Notes: a model not told the origin generated them from the letters alone. 64,000 nucleotides of DNA from Solimonas sp. (GCA_030149365.1 JASBRP010000022.1:1-64000); one strand, 5' to 3'. Positions 28,236-37,935 are shown, counted from the stretch's first letter. Numbers and translations: made by a program.

Positions 28236-29510
28236 ATGCAAGCCCGACCGATCGCGCGATGCCTGGTGGCTGCCTACCTGCTGGCGGGCTTGGCCGTGCC
28301 GGCAGCGGCCTGGATGCGCGGCGGACCACTGGGCCAGCCGCAGGTGCTGGTGATCGCCGGCCTGGCGCTGGCGGGTGCCGTGGCACTGGCCCTGCTGCTG
28401 GCGATGATGCGCGATGCGCGCCCGGTGGTGTTCTTCGGGGTCTTCTTCGGCCTGGTGGTGTTGCCGCATTTCCTGGCTTTCGGGCTGTTTGCGCAATACC
28501 TGCCCCAGGCGGCGACCCCTGCCCCGGCTGCCATGATCGCTGCAGAAGTGACTGCGGACACACCGCTGCAGGTTACCGACCTGACCCGCGGCATCCTGGA
28601 CGCGCGCCGGGCCCTGCTGTCGATCTATGCCGACGGCAGCCAGTACCTGGAAACCATCTATGACGGCGAGGCCCAGGCACGGTTGCGCTTCCTGGCGGAG
28701 TACCAGAACCAGCCACCGCCGCTGGCCACGCTGTCCGGCCACAGCGGCGTACTCAGCCAGGAACCCGGCCATGTCAGCTTCCATGCCGTGGAGGGCCGAC
28801 GGCTGCTGAAGGTCACGGCGGCTGACCGGGGCGTGCTCGAACGGCGCCTGCTGGACTCCCGCCAGCCGGCAGCGGCGCCCTCGCCGCCCGTGGAGACGGT
28901 TGCGGTTGCGGTAGCGCCTGCGCCCGCACTGCCCCTGCTGCCGCTGCTGGCGGGTGTGCTGGCCTATACCGTGTTCGTCGCCTGGACGTTCCTGCGGCTG
29001 TCAGCCTGGGCGGCGACCCATGCCCCGGCGCCGGATATACCGGTGTTGCCGGCGTCTGCTCTGCGCCAGCGATTGCTGCAGCTCGCAGGCGAGGACCTGC
29101 CCTTCACGCTGAAGCCCGGTGAGCGGCCGGACGAATTGATCGCGGAATGGCGCCATGCCGACGCCACCTGGCTGGACCTGATGCGGGCGCACCGCCTGCG
29201 CCGGCTGCTGCGGTTCCGCCTGCGCCTGGACGAGGCTCGCGCCGAAGTCCGGGTCCGCGAGTTCCACGCGGCCTTCGATGCCTCGGCAGGCCACGGCGGA
29301 GCCGGGCTGCGCTACCAGGCCAGCTGGGGCATCAGCTTCTTCGAGCGGCACACGGAAGGCGTGCTGGGCCTGCAGATGCACAACGGACGCCCGACCCGCG
29401 ACCCGGCCTGCGTCTGGCGTTTCGACATCGAGGAGATGCGCCGGCCGCTGGTGGCGCTGGTCACCGACGCCGGCTGGCGCTGGCGGCCGGTGATGCTGGA
29501 CCGGCTCTGA
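28236..29510 (+). CDS. Hypothetical membrane protein (four predicted helices)
   Basis: I do not recognise this 424-residue protein. Hydrophobic helices are predicted at about 6-26, 36-57, 63-87 and 232-252. Between the third and fourth lies a periplasmic domain of about 140 residues. The C-terminal ~170 residues are soluble and Arg-rich (MRAHRLRRLLRFRLRLDEA) and end in a beta-rich domain (WGISFFERHTEGVLGLQMHNG). The start at 28236 has GGGGG five bases upstream. It is divergent from DUF445 and convergent with dnaQ. Confidence 0.7.
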   Translation: MQARPIARCLVAAYLLAGLAVPAAAWMRGGPLGQPQVLVIAGLALAGAVALALLLAMMRDARPVVFFGVFFGLVVLPHFLAFGLFAQYLPQAATPAPAAMIAAEVTADTPLQVTDLTRGILDARRALLSIYADGSQYLETIYDGEAQARLRFLAEYQNQPPPLATLSGHSGVLSQEPGHVSFHAVEGRRLLKVTAADRGVLERRLLDSRQPAAAPSPPVETVAVAVAPAPALPLLPLLAGVLAYTVFVAWTFLRLSAWAATHAPAPDIPVLPASALRQRLLQLAGEDLPFTLKPGERPDELIAEWRHADATWLDLMRAHRLRRLLRFRLRLDEARAEVRVREFHAAFDASAGHGGAGLRYQASWGISFFERHTEGVLGLQMHNGRPTRDPACVWRFDIEEMRRPLVALVTDAGWRWRPVMLDRL

Positions 29511-29526
29511 TCCGGGTGCCCGCCGC

Positions 29527-30252
29527 TCAGGCGGCGGGGAGTTCGCTGGCCCAGATGCACTTGCCCTTGTCGGCCAGCTTCTTGAGCTTGGCCAGGTGAG
29601 CGGCCTGCTCCGCCTCGTCCGGCGGCAACACCGGCAGCGGCGCCGTGCTGGCGCCGAGCAGTTCGACGAAGCGCGAGCGCGACACGCCGCCGCTTTCGCC
29701 GCTGTCCAGCATCAGCCGGTTCTGTCCGCCGGTCATGGACAGGTAGACGTCGGCCAGCAGCCGGGCGTCGAGCAAGGCGCCGTGCAGGTCACGGCCGGAG
29801 TTGTCCACCTCGTAGCGCTTGCACAGTGCGTCCAGGCTGACGCGCTGGCCGGGGTGCATCTTGCGCGCCATGGCGACCGTGTCGGTCACCTCGCAGACCT
29901 GGTCGATGCGCCGGGTGAAGCCCACGCGGCTGAACTCGGCGTTGAGGAAGCCCACGTCGAAGGCCGCGTTGTGGATGATCAGTTCCGCGCCTTCCAGGTA
30001 GTCCCAGAGCTCCTTGGCCAGCTCGAAGAACTTCGGTTTGTCGGCCAGGGATTCGTTGGTGATGCCGTGCACCTCGATGGCGCCGCGGTCGATCTCGCGC
30101 TCGGGGTTGATGTAGCGGTGGAAGTTGTTCTGGGTGTAGCGGCGGCCGACCAGCTCGATGCAGCCGACTTCGATGATGCGGTGGCCCTGGCTGGCCTCCA
30201 GGCCGGTGGTTTCCGTATCGAGGATGACCTGGCGCTTCAGGACCGCGCTCAT
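29527..30252 (-). CDS. dnaQ: DNA polymerase III epsilon subunit (proofreading exonuclease)
   Basis: 3'-5' exonuclease of the replicative polymerase. 241 residues; ExoI motif [10 protein letters not shown] (Asp12, Glu14), ExoII around [14 protein letters not shown], ExoIII around [15 protein letters not shown]. The C-terminal tail would bind the alpha subunit. Its start overlaps the rnhA stop by four bases (ATGA). The order gloB, methyltransferase, rnhA, dnaQ is that of E. coli, except that rnhA and dnaQ are here on one strand and co-transcribed. Confidence 0.95.
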   Translation of the reverse strand: MSAVLKRQVILDTETTGLEASQGHRIIEVGCIELVGRRYTQNNFHRYINPEREIDRGAIEVHGITNESLADKPKFFELAKELWDYLEGAELIIHNAAFDVGFLNAEFSRVGFTRRIDQVCEVTDTVAMARKMHPGQRVSLDALCKRYEVDNSGRDLHGALLDARLLADVYLSMTGGQNRLMLDSGESGGVSRSRFVELLGASTAPLPVLPPDEAEQAAHLAKLKKLADKGKCIWASELPAA

Positions 30253-30707
30253 GCCGCGGCGCCCTTCTGCTGCGCCAGCAGTTCATCGATGCCCTGGTTG
30301 GCCAGGCGGTCCGCCGCCTCGTTGCCGGGGTGGCCGGCGTGGCCCTTGACCCAGTGCCATTCCACCTGGTGGCGGGAGGCCGCGGCGTCCAGGCGCTGCC
30401 ACAGGTCCTGGTTCTTCACCGGCTTCTTGTCAGCCGTCTTCCAGCCACGCTTCTTCCAGCCCGGCAGCCACTCCAGCAGGCCGGAGCGCACGTAGACCGA
30501 GTCGGTATAGAGCTGCACGGCGCAGGTTTCGCGCAGCGCTTCCAGTGCGCTGATGGCGGCCATCAGCTCCATGCGGTTGTTGGTGGTCAGGGCTTCGCCG
30601 CCCTTGAGGTCCTTGCGGGTACCGTTGTATTCCAGCAAGGCCCCCCAGCCGCCGGGCCCGGGATTGCCCCTGCAGGCGCCGTCGGTATGAATCACGATCT
30701 GCTTCAC
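30249..30707 (-). CDS. rnhA: Ribonuclease HI
   Basis: Degrades RNA in RNA-DNA hybrids. 152 residues with the catalytic carboxylates Asp9 ([16 protein letters not shown]), Glu47 (NRMELMA), Asp69 (YTDS) and Asp133, plus His123. The start is GTG at 30707, which overlaps the stop of the methyltransferase by four bases (GTGA); a longer frame upstream only reads the methyltransferase in another phase. Confidence 0.95.
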   Translation of the reverse strand: MKQIVIHTDGACRGNPGPGGWGALLEYNGTRKDLKGGEALTTNNRMELMAAISALEALRETCAVQLYTDSVYVRSGLLEWLPGWKKRGWKTADKKPVKNQDLWQRLDAAASRHQVEWHWVKGHAGHPGNEAADRLANQGIDELLAQQKGAAA

Positions 30708-31474
30708 GTCGGGTGTTTTTCCAAAGAGACCTGCGATTGTGCCGCGGGAGCGGCCACGCCGACCAGCGGCTTGACCTGGGCCCGTTGCGCGCGGCCAATG
30801 AAATTGATCGGGATGACGCGCTTGCGCGCCACCAGCATGTAGGCCTCCGACGCCGGCGACAGCAGGGCGCCGAGGCTCCAGGGGCCACCCGCGGTGCGGG
30901 GCTCCAGCCAGGGGAAGCCGACGCCGAAGCGGCGGATCTCGGTGACCTCGAAGTCCAGCAGCTCCAGCCAGTCGCAGATGCGGCCGGCACCGTGGTAGCG
31001 CGCGCCCGCCGGGAAGGCGCGGTAGCGCAGGCCCAGCAGGCCACGCAGCGACCAGATGCTCCAGGGGCTGAAACCCAGCACCACCAGGCGCCCGCGGTCG
31101 TTGAGCACCCGGTTCACCTCGCGCAGCACGTTGTGCGGCGAGCGGCTGAACTCCAGGGTATGCGGCAGCAGCACGGCGTCCACGCTCTTGCTCATCAGGG
31201 GCAGTTGTTCGGGGTCGATCAGCGCCGAAGAGGGCTCGCCACTGACCGTGCCGAGCACCGCCTTGTGCAGGGTCTCGGCACAGGCGATCAGTTGATTGTC
31301 CGTGCCCCAGCTGCCGACCTGCAGGACGTGGCGCCCGAAGACCTCCGGCAGTACCCGGCGTACCTCGCTTTCCTCCAGGGCCAGCAGGCGGCGGCCGCGC
31401 GGTGAACGCAGCCACAGGTCCAGCGTGTGGCGGGTCAGCGGCAATCCGGAAAGATGGGCTCGCGTCGAGGGCAT
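30704..31474 (-). CDS. Class I SAM-dependent methyltransferase (YafS-like)
   Basis: 256 residues with a methyltransferase type 11 core: [13 protein letters not shown] (motif I), [14 protein letters not shown] and [16 protein letters not shown]. Its position between gloB and rnhA corresponds to E. coli yafS, whose substrate is unknown. It overlaps rnhA by four bases and starts 40 bp from the divergent gloB. Confidence 0.88.
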   Translation of the reverse strand: MPSTRAHLSGLPLTRHTLDLWLRSPRGRRLLALEESEVRRVLPEVFGRHVLQVGSWGTDNQLIACAETLHKAVLGTVSGEPSSALIDPEQLPLMSKSVDAVLLPHTLEFSRSPHNVLREVNRVLNDRGRLVVLGFSPWSIWSLRGLLGLRYRAFPAGARYHGAGRICDWLELLDFEVTEIRRFGVGFPWLEPRTAGGPWSLGALLSPASEAYMLVARKRVIPINFIGRAQRAQVKPLVGVAAPAAQSQVSLEKHPT

Positions 31475-31514
31475 GGTTTGACCAGACCGGAATCAGGCAC
31501 CAAGATCATACGCC

Positions 31515-32306
31515 ATGCAGATCATTCCGATCCCGGCTTTTCAGGACAACTACCTCTGGACCCTGGTGGAGGGTTCGCGCGCCGTCGTGGTCGATCCGGG
31601 CGACGCCGCCCCGGTGCTCAAGGAGCTGGAAGCCCGCGGCCTGAGCCTGGAAGCCATCGCGATCACCCACTGGCACCCCGATCACATCGGCGGTGTCGCC
31701 GAACTCTGCCGCCAATTCAAGGGCATACCGGTCTATGGCCCGGCGGCGGAGGAAAAGCGCATCCCGGGACTGACGCAGTTGCTGAAGGAAGGCGACCGGG
31801 TCAGCCTGCTGGACACCGCCTTCCAGGTCATCGCGGTGCCCGGCCACACCCTGGGCCACATCGTGTTCTACAGCCCGGGCATCCTGCTCTGCGGCGACAC
31901 CCTGTTCTCGGCCGGCTGCGGCCGCCTGTTCGAGGGCACGCCCTCGCAGATGCACTCCTCGCTGTCGCGCCTGGCGGCCCTGCCGCCGGAGACGCTGGTG
32001 TACTGCACCCACGAGTACACCCTGAGCAACCTCGCCTTCGCCCGCGCGGTGGAGCCGGATAACGGCGCCATCGCCAACCAGCTGATGCGGGTGCGTGCGC
32101 TGCGTGGCAACCGCGAGCCCAGCCTGCCCACGACGCTGGCGCTGGAAAAGCAGATCAACCCCTTCCTGCGCACCGAGATGCCGGCGGTGGTGCAGTCCGC
32201 GCGCCAATGGTCCGGCGGCCGCCTGCCGGACAGCGTGGCGGTTTTCACCGCGCTGCGCAGCTGGAAGGACCAGTTCAAGGCACCGGCGGAGATCGGGACG
32301 GTTTAG
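31515..32306 (+). CDS. gloB: Hydroxyacylglutathione hydrolase (glyoxalase II)
   Basis: Second enzyme of methylglyoxal detoxification; hydrolyses S-lactoylglutathione. 263 residues, metallo-beta-lactamase fold with THWHPDHIGG (His52, His54, Asp56, His57), VPGHTLGHIVFYS, GDTLFSAGCGRLFEGT, and the C-terminal CTHEYTLSNLAFA and RVRALRGNREPS typical of GloB. The next gene starts 3 bp after its stop. Confidence 0.95.
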   Translation: MQIIPIPAFQDNYLWTLVEGSRAVVVDPGDAAPVLKELEARGLSLEAIAITHWHPDHIGGVAELCRQFKGIPVYGPAAEEKRIPGLTQLLKEGDRVSLLDTAFQVIAVPGHTLGHIVFYSPGILLCGDTLFSAGCGRLFEGTPSQMHSSLSRLAALPPETLVYCTHEYTLSNLAFARAVEPDNGAIANQLMRVRALRGNREPSLPTTLALEKQINPFLRTEMPAVVQSARQWSGGRLPDSVAVFTALRSWKDQFKAPAEIGTV

Positions 32307-32309
32307 ATC

Positions 32310-33749
32310 GTGCGCCTCTTGAAGCGCTTGCTGGTCTGGAGTCTCTGGCTTGCTGGCGGTCTGGCCCTGCTGTCTGCCGTGCTGCTGGCGATCTTGCTGG
32401 TCGTGAACCGCCATGACCGCCCGGCTTCCCCCCTGGCACTTGAGCTGCGCGCCTCCCTAGAGAAACACGCCGTTGCCAATGCTGATAACGGCTATGTCTT
32501 CCTGATGGGCATGGCCGCCAAGCGGGACGAAGACGTTATACAGGTCGGGCTCAAGCGGATGTCCTGGGTGAAGCGCAGCTTCAGCGTACCGGGGGAAATG
32601 CCTACTCGCGATCCAGGTTCCACCGACACGTCGTTCCGGGAAAAACGCAGTCAGGTGTTGCAGGCGCTGCTCGACGCCTGCAAGCCGGATGCCCCCGTGA
32701 AGGGATGCATGTTCGCCTGGTCTTCCAGCGACGGCGTCCTGCAGCAGTGGCTGGACGATGAAGCCTGGCTGCTGGAACGCTATCTGACGCTGACGCGCTA
32801 CACGGAATGGCAGGACCCTCCCTTCCTAAACATTCTTGAGGTGCCGCTTCCGAGCTATTCACTGGCCATGGACGGACAGCAACTGCTGCTCGCGCGATGC
32901 CTGCTGCTAGCGGCAGAGAAGAAAGCGACGGAAACGATCACGCTGCTTGAGGAAGACGCGCGGTTCTGGCGCAGGCTGCTGGCGACTTCCGATCTGCTGA
33001 TCACCAAGATGATCGCGGCCGCAGGCCTGCGCAAGAACCTGATGCTGGGCAACCTCGTGCTGCTGCGCCTGCATGCCGCCGCAATCAAGCCAGATCTTCC
33101 ACCCTCATGGAGCGGTGCACTGTCGGGGGCCGAACGCTCGCTGCGGCAAAGCCTGGCCGGTGAATGGAGCTATGCGGATGCGGGCCTGAGACACATGAAG
33201 GCCACCCGCTTCCAGTCCGCCGAGTACGTTGACGGCGAACCGCGGTTCGCGCACGACGACGGCCTAGTGGTGGCCCTGCTGATGGCCTTGTTCCAGACGC
33301 AGGACAGCAGCAACCAGCAAGCCGCGGCGTTCGCGGCCATGGCGAATCGGCTTGACGTGCCATTCGAGCAACTGGAAGCAGCAGCACGACAGGCCAAGCA
33401 AGCAGACCAGGCCAAGCAAACAGGACTTCCCCCTTTGCGACTCTACAACCCCTTTGGCACCCTTCTGCTGAACATCGAGAGCCCCGACTACAGCAACTAC
33501 GCCCTGCGCGTCGCCGATCTGGAAGGCCTGCGCCGAGCCACGGTCCTCGCGGCGCAATTGCGCGCCGCCGGTCTGCCTGCGGCGGAAGTGCCCGCAGCCC
33601 TGCCTAAATCGCCGCTGCGGGACCCCTATTCGAACCAGGCCTTTACCTGGGAGGCGGACAGCGCTTCCATCGTCTTCACGGGGCGCCAAGAAGGCCCTCG
33701 CGCGCGGCACCTGGTGAGCTACGCCCTCCCGGGGTGGCACGGTCCCTGA
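32310..33749 (+). CDS. Hypothetical membrane-anchored protein downstream of gloB
   Basis: Not recognised. 479 residues with one N-terminal membrane helix (about 8-32) and a large, probably periplasmic, mainly helical remainder. GTG start three bases after the gloB stop, so probably co-translated. Codon usage looks less GC-extreme than its neighbours (AT-ending codons such as GAT, GCA and CAA are frequent), which may point to relaxed selection or later acquisition. No catalytic motif was found. Confidence 0.75.
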   Translation: MRLLKRLLVWSLWLAGGLALLSAVLLAILLVVNRHDRPASPLALELRASLEKHAVANADNGYVFLMGMAAKRDEDVIQVGLKRMSWVKRSFSVPGEMPTRDPGSTDTSFREKRSQVLQALLDACKPDAPVKGCMFAWSSSDGVLQQWLDDEAWLLERYLTLTRYTEWQDPPFLNILEVPLPSYSLAMDGQQLLLARCLLLAAEKKATETITLLEEDARFWRRLLATSDLLITKMIAAAGLRKNLMLGNLVLLRLHAAAIKPDLPPSWSGALSGAERSLRQSLAGEWSYADAGLRHMKATRFQSAEYVDGEPRFAHDDGLVVALLMALFQTQDSSNQQAAAFAAMANRLDVPFEQLEAAARQAKQADQAKQTGLPPLRLYNPFGTLLLNIESPDYSNYALRVADLEGLRRATVLAAQLRAAGLPAAEVPAALPKSPLRDPYSNQAFTWEADSASIVFTGRQEGPRARHLVSYALPGWHGP

Positions 33750-33891
33750 GCCGGCCGGCACTTCATCCCCTGATTCGCCACCGCTCGTCGGCGGCCGAAA
33801 TTCCTGTGCCAGCAACGTGAGACTTTATCTACAGACAGCCTGTGCGCAGGGGCGCACATTGGGGCCGTCACCCCATTCAACGGAGATGCCG

Positions 33892-34041
33892 ATGAGCCTC
33901 ACGCAGCGCCAGATGCCCTCGCTGGGCGAAGTCCGTCCCACGGCCCAGCAGGGCCAGCGACAGCTGCCGCAGCTGCCCACCGGCAGCAGCGTGGTTGTCC
34001 CCATGCGCGGCCCGACGCTGCCGGCTCCCGGCAGCCGCTAA
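33892..34041 (+). CDS. Possible small protein of 49 residues
   Basis: Short ORF beginning MSLTQRQMPSLGEVRP, Gln/Pro-rich, with no signal peptide or known domain. GGAG lies six bases before the ATG, and a strong terminator begins 12 bp after the stop codon, so it looks like an independently terminated small gene or the coding part of a small RNA. An ATG two codons earlier is also possible. Function unknown. Confidence 0.45.
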   Translation: MSLTQRQMPSLGEVRPTAQQGQRQLPQLPTGSSVVVPMRGPTLPAPGSR

Positions 34042-34053
34042 GGTTTTTCCACA

Positions 34054-34088
34054 GGGCCTGCGTGCCTCGCGCGCGCAGGCCCTTTTTT
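34054..34088 (+). terminator. Rho-independent terminator after the small ORF
   Basis: Nine-bp stem GGGCCTGCG/CGCAGGCCC, then six T. The T-run is on the plus-strand side only, so it ends the short transcript and not the tolC-like gene that converges on it. Confidence 0.88.
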
Positions 34089-34090
34089 GT

Positions 34091-35509
34091 TCAGTCCCCC
34101 ATCACCGCGTCCCGCTCCAGCAGGCCATCGACCTGCACCAGGTCCTGCAGCACCAGCTGCCCGGCCACGGCCTTGAGCCTGAGCACCGAAAGCAGGTAGT
34201 CGTAGCGCGAGCTCTGGTAGTTGCGCTCCGCGGCATAGCGCTGCTGCCGCGCGTTGAGCACGTCGATGGCAGAACGGGTGCCGATCTCCAAGCCCACTTC
34301 ACTGGCTTCCAGGGCGGTCGCGCTGGAGACCATGGCCTGCTTCAGGGCATGCACGCGCGAGGCGCCGGTGATCACCGCCTGGTAGGCATTGCGGGTGTTG
34401 CGCTCCACCACACGGCGGGCTCCGTCGTACTCCGCCAGGCGCTGGCCGCGGACCGCCTCGGCCTGGCGGATGCCGGCGCGGGTGGCGCCGCCGGAGAACA
34501 GCGGCAGGCGCACGCCGATACCCACCGAAGTGCCGGACAGTTCGGTCGGGAAGGCCCCGGCCTCGCTGGTGGAATCCAGGTAGCTGGCGGTGGCCGCGAC
34601 GGTGGGCAGCCACTTGGATTTGGCGGCGCTGAGGCCGCGGTCGGCGACGCTGAAGTTCAGCTTGGCCGCCAGCAGGTCGAAGTTGCCCAGGCGCGCATGC
34701 GTCACCCAGGGATCCACACCCACGGGATTCGGGGTCGGCAGCGGGATGTCTTCCTGCAGCGCAGCCAGGCCCGGCCTGGCGGCCGCTCCGGGATTCAGCG
34801 GCACCACGTGGACGCTTTCGTCCTCCACGATGCTGCGCAGCGGCTCGCGGGTGATCTCCTCCAGCGCTTCGATCGCGGTGGCCAGCACCTGGCCGGCTTC
34901 CAGCTCGCTGGCCACGCTGAGGTCATAGCGGGCTTGTACCTCCTGGGTATCCGTGACGCTGGAGAGGCCCACCTGCAGGTGCTGCTGGGCCAGTTCCAGC
35001 TGCTGCTCCAGCGCTGCCTTCTCGGCCACGGACGAGCGATGCGCATCGCGCGCGCCAAGCACGCCGAAGTACAGCTCCGAGACCCGCAGCAGCAGTTCCT
35101 GCTCCGCACCGCGGTAGCTGAGCTGCGCCAGCGCGGCCTGCTCGCTGGCCTGCTTGAACTGGTACCAGGCCTCGAGACTGAACAGGGGCTGGCTCAGGGT
35201 GACGCTGAGGCTCTTGTCGGTGCCGTCGTTCTTGCGCGACAGCGGCACGCTGGCGCCGGTGGTGGGATCGACGTAGGTGACGTCCACCTCGGTGTCGTTG
35301 AACACGTAGTCGTAGCTGCCGCTGAGTTGCGGCAGCAGCAGTGCTCGGGCCAGGGGCTTGTTCTGCAGCGCGGCTTCTCGTGCGTAGCGCGAGGCGGCCA
35401 GCGAAGCATCGTTGGCCTGCGCCAGCTTGTAGACGCGCAGCAGGTCATTGGCCTGCGCCAGGCCCGGGCAGAGCAGCAGCAGGCACAGCAGGCGGCGGAT
35501 GTTGGGCAT
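34091..35509 (-). CDS. TolC family outer membrane channel (last gene of lipid operon)
   Basis: Outer membrane efflux/export channel of 472 residues. A signal peptide (about 1-21, LLCLLLLCPGLAQA) is followed by two OEP repeats, with YDVFN-like strands and long helices (LAQLSYRGAEQELLLRVSEL; AEVGLEIGTRSAIDVLNARQ, the latter typical of TolC). The start at 35509 gives a proper signal peptide; a GTG three codons earlier is possible. As last gene of the 34.1-57.9 kb operon it most likely pairs with the membrane fusion protein at 39.8 kb, as HgdD pairs with DevB in cyanobacteria. Confidence 0.9.
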   Translation of the reverse strand: MPNIRRLLCLLLLCPGLAQANDLLRVYKLAQANDASLAASRYAREAALQNKPLARALLLPQLSGSYDYVFNDTEVDVTYVDPTTGASVPLSRKNDGTDKSLSVTLSQPLFSLEAWYQFKQASEQAALAQLSYRGAEQELLLRVSELYFGVLGARDAHRSSVAEKAALEQQLELAQQHLQVGLSSVTDTQEVQARYDLSVASELEAGQVLATAIEALEEITREPLRSIVEDESVHVVPLNPGAAARPGLAALQEDIPLPTPNPVGVDPWVTHARLGNFDLLAAKLNFSVADRGLSAAKSKWLPTVAATASYLDSTSEAGAFPTELSGTSVGIGVRLPLFSGGATRAGIRQAEAVRGQRLAEYDGARRVVERNTRNAYQAVITGASRVHALKQAMVSSATALEASEVGLEIGTRSAIDVLNARQQRYAAERNYQSSRYDYLLSVLRLKAVAGQLVLQDLVQVDGLLERDAVMGD

Positions 35510-35537
35510 GGGGATCACGGTCTTGCGGATATGGGGC

Positions 35538-36782
35538 TCAATCGCCTTCGGCGACGCGCCGCTGCAGATGGCTGACGAGTGCGTCGAAGCGGCCCTCGCT
35601 GGACAGCACGCGCGGCAGGTTCAGGATCAGGTCCACCTGCCCGTCGATGCAGATCATCGCGGAGAAGGCGCTGCCGCTGAGGGGATGCACGAAAATGTGC
35701 CGCAGGCGGAAACCCGGGCAGCTCAGGGCCTCGGTGTCGATGCGGCCGAGGTTGGAGATCACGGCGGTCTCCATCGGCTTGCGCTTGCGGTAGTTCCAGC
35801 GCGTGCGCGAGACCAGCAGGTCGAACCAGCGCAGCGGCAGCCACTTCACGATATCGAGGATGCGCGGATAGACCGTTTCCATGCGCTGCGCCAGCATGCC
35901 CTGCAGGCGCTGCTTGAAGTGCGCGATGCCGTCCCCCTTCTCCAGACGCACGAACAGCATGTTGCTGAAGTTGGTGGAGGACAGCAGGCCCGGCACGTGG
36001 CGGCGCAGGTCCACCGGCACGGCGATCAGCGCCGGCAGCTCGCTGCGCTGGTGGGCGAACTCGGCCATGGCCACGGCCACGCGCGCCAGCAGGTCCTTGC
36101 GCGGTGGCCCCAGGGGGATGCGGCGCCAGTCGTCACCCATGGCGTCGCCGCTGGGATCGCCGGTGAGCCAGGTGGTCTTGAAGTGCTTGGAGGTGGAATG
36201 CGTCGTCCCGGTACTGAGCATCAGGTCGGTGTCGCTGAAGGCGGCATTGGTGCCCAGCAGGGGCTCGCCTCGCAGCGCGCGGAACAGCTCGCGCAACAGG
36301 TGCAGCGCGCCGCCACCATCGACGATGGCATGCACGGTGCGCAGGATCACCAGGGAGCGGCCGTCGGTACAGCGGACCAGTTGCAGCTCCAGGGTCGGGC
36401 CATTCTCCAGCGAGATCGGTTCGGCGGTGATGAAGTCCGCACCCTGGCTGCTCAGGGTGTCCCAGTCGCAGCCCTCGATCACGCGCAGGCGCGGCGGCGG
36501 ACCGTCGCTCTCCCAGCGGGCCTTGCTGCGCTTGCCGACCAGGCGCAGGCGCATGCCGGGATTGACCGCGGTGGCCTGGTCCAGCGCGCGCTGCCAGTCG
36601 TCAGGCGTCAGGCTGCTGTCGGCGGTCAGCACGAACACCACGTCGCGTTGTCCTTCCAGGGTCCAGCGGCTGGTACCGACGCAGGCGTGGTAGTACTCCG
36701 GCGTGGACAGGGGGCGCGAAATCCGCGCCTGCGGTGCCAGCGGCGGCAGCGCCAGGGGAAGCTCAGGCCGATCGAAGGGCAT
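35538..36782 (-). CDS. Condensation-domain (PapA-like) acyltransferase 1
   Basis: 414-residue protein of the chloramphenicol-acetyltransferase/condensation-domain superfamily. It carries the catalytic HxxxDG motif as HAIVDGG (His151, Asp155 with the ATG start) in the middle of the chain. Relatives (PapA, wax ester synthases, NRPS condensation domains) join an acyl or peptidyl thioester to an alcohol or amine. The ATG at 36782 has GGAG seven bases upstream and is preferred to a TTG two codons earlier. It overlaps the upstream permease gene by 20 bp. Likely substrate: the ACP- or CoA-bound product of the synthases. Confidence 0.82.
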   Translation of the reverse strand: MPFDRPELPLALPPLAPQARISRPLSTPEYYHACVGTSRWTLEGQRDVVFVLTADSSLTPDDWQRALDQATAVNPGMRLRLVGKRSKARWESDGPPPRLRVIEGCDWDTLSSQGADFITAEPISLENGPTLELQLVRCTDGRSLVILRTVHAIVDGGGALHLLRELFRALRGEPLLGTNAAFSDTDLMLSTGTTHSTSKHFKTTWLTGDPSGDAMGDDWRRIPLGPPRKDLLARVAVAMAEFAHQRSELPALIAVPVDLRRHVPGLLSSTNFSNMLFVRLEKGDGIAHFKQRLQGMLAQRMETVYPRILDIVKWLPLRWFDLLVSRTRWNYRKRKPMETAVISNLGRIDTEALSCPGFRLRHIFVHPLSGSAFSAMICIDGQVDLILNLPRVLSSEGRFDALVSHLQRRVAEGD

Positions 36783-37935
36783 CGACAATCTCCAGTCGCG
36801 AAGCCTGGAGCGCGGGCAGCACGCCCCCCAGGACTCCCATGAACATCGAAAAGACCAGCACCTGCACCGCGATGCCAGGGGTCATGACCAACCGGAAGAC
36901 GACCTCCGAGAAGGTCTGCACGTTGGTCGTGGATATCTCCAGCATCTGCATGAAGGACGCCGCGAACAGCCCGGTGACGCCGGCGACGAAACCCAGCAGG
37001 GCCGCCTCCTGGATGAAGGCCATGACGATGTTGCCGCGACGGAAGCCCAGGGCCCGCAGCGTGCCAATCTCGCGCGTGCGGTTGGCCACGCTGGCGTACC
37101 TCGTGATCATGGCGCCGATGATGGCGCCCACCGAGAAGATGATCGTGATGGTCTTGCCCAGGATGCTGATGAAGTTGGCCATCTTCTCGGACTGGTCGGC
37201 ATAGAACTGCCGCTCGCGCTTTACATCCGCCTTGATCTGCGGCTGACGCATCAGGGCCTCTGCGAAGCCCTGGTAGCTGCCCTCTTCGCGCAGCCCGACC
37301 ACCAGGGACGAGAAGGCCTGGCGGCGGAAGGCCTGCATCATCTGCTCGCTGTCGCCCCAGATCTCGGAGTCGAAGCCGCTGCTGCCGGCGTCGAAGATGC
37401 CGACCACGTTCCAGCTGCGCATGCCAAAGGCGATGCTGTCGCCGATGCGCAGGCCCACGTCGCCGCGGGCCATGGCCGAGCCGACGATGATCTCGGAGGA
37501 GCCGGGGCGGAACGGGCGGCCGGAGACGATGCGCGCCTGCGGGCGCATCAGCAGGCCGTTGTCGGTAGTGCCGCGGACCACGACGTTGGCCAGGCCGCCG
37601 GAGCCCTTGCGCGGCATGTTGACCAGCACCAGCACTTCGCGAGAGATGCGCGCCCTGCCCTCCGGCGAGGTCGCCAGGCCCGGCAGCGACTCGACCATGT
37701 TGGCCTGCTCGCGGGTGATGGTGCTCTGCACTTCGGTCTGCGAGCCCTGGCGGATGATCACCACGTTGCTGTCGGAGCCGGTGCCACCCAGGGTATGACG
37801 CAGGCCCTCCGCCATCATCAGCACGGTGGCGAAGACGAATACCACCAGGGCCATGCCGGCGGCGGTGAGGGCCGTGGTCAGCTTGCGCGCGTAGAGGTTG
37901 CGCGCGACATAGGACAGCGACAGGCCGGAGCTCAT
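36763..37935 (-). CDS. FtsX/MacB-type ABC transporter permease 1
   Basis: 390-residue permease with an N-terminal helix (about 15-40), a periplasmic domain and three C-terminal helices (about 260-375), the MacB/FtsX topology. The C-terminal EIGTLRALGFRRGNIVMAF motif is characteristic. It overlaps the second permease by four bases (ATGA). The two permeases, the ATPase at 39.1 kb and the fusion protein form a DevBC/MacAB-like exporter. Confidence 0.9.
   Translation of the reverse strand: MSSGLSLSYVARNLYARKLTTALTAAGMALVVFVFATVLMMAEGLRHTLGGTGSDSNVVIIRQGSQTEVQSTITREQANMVESLPGLATSPEGRARISREVLVLVNMPRKGSGGLANVVVRGTTDNGLLMRPQARIVSGRPFRPGSSEIIVGSAMARGDVGLRIGDSIAFGMRSWNVVGIFDAGSSGFDSEIWGDSEQMMQAFRRQAFSSLVVGLREEGSYQGFAEALMRQPQIKADVKRERQFYADQSEKMANFISILGKTITIIFSVGAIIGAMITRYASVANRTREIGTLRALGFRRGNIVMAFIQEAALLGFVAGVTGLFAASFMQMLEISTTNVQTFSEVVFRLVMTPGIAVQVLVFSMFMGVLGGVLPALQASRLEIVDALRSA

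Noticed and set aside
30708-31415. Long N-terminal extension of RNase HI
   Set aside because: It is the methyltransferase gene read in another frame; the GTG at 30707 fits family length and the GTGA overlap.
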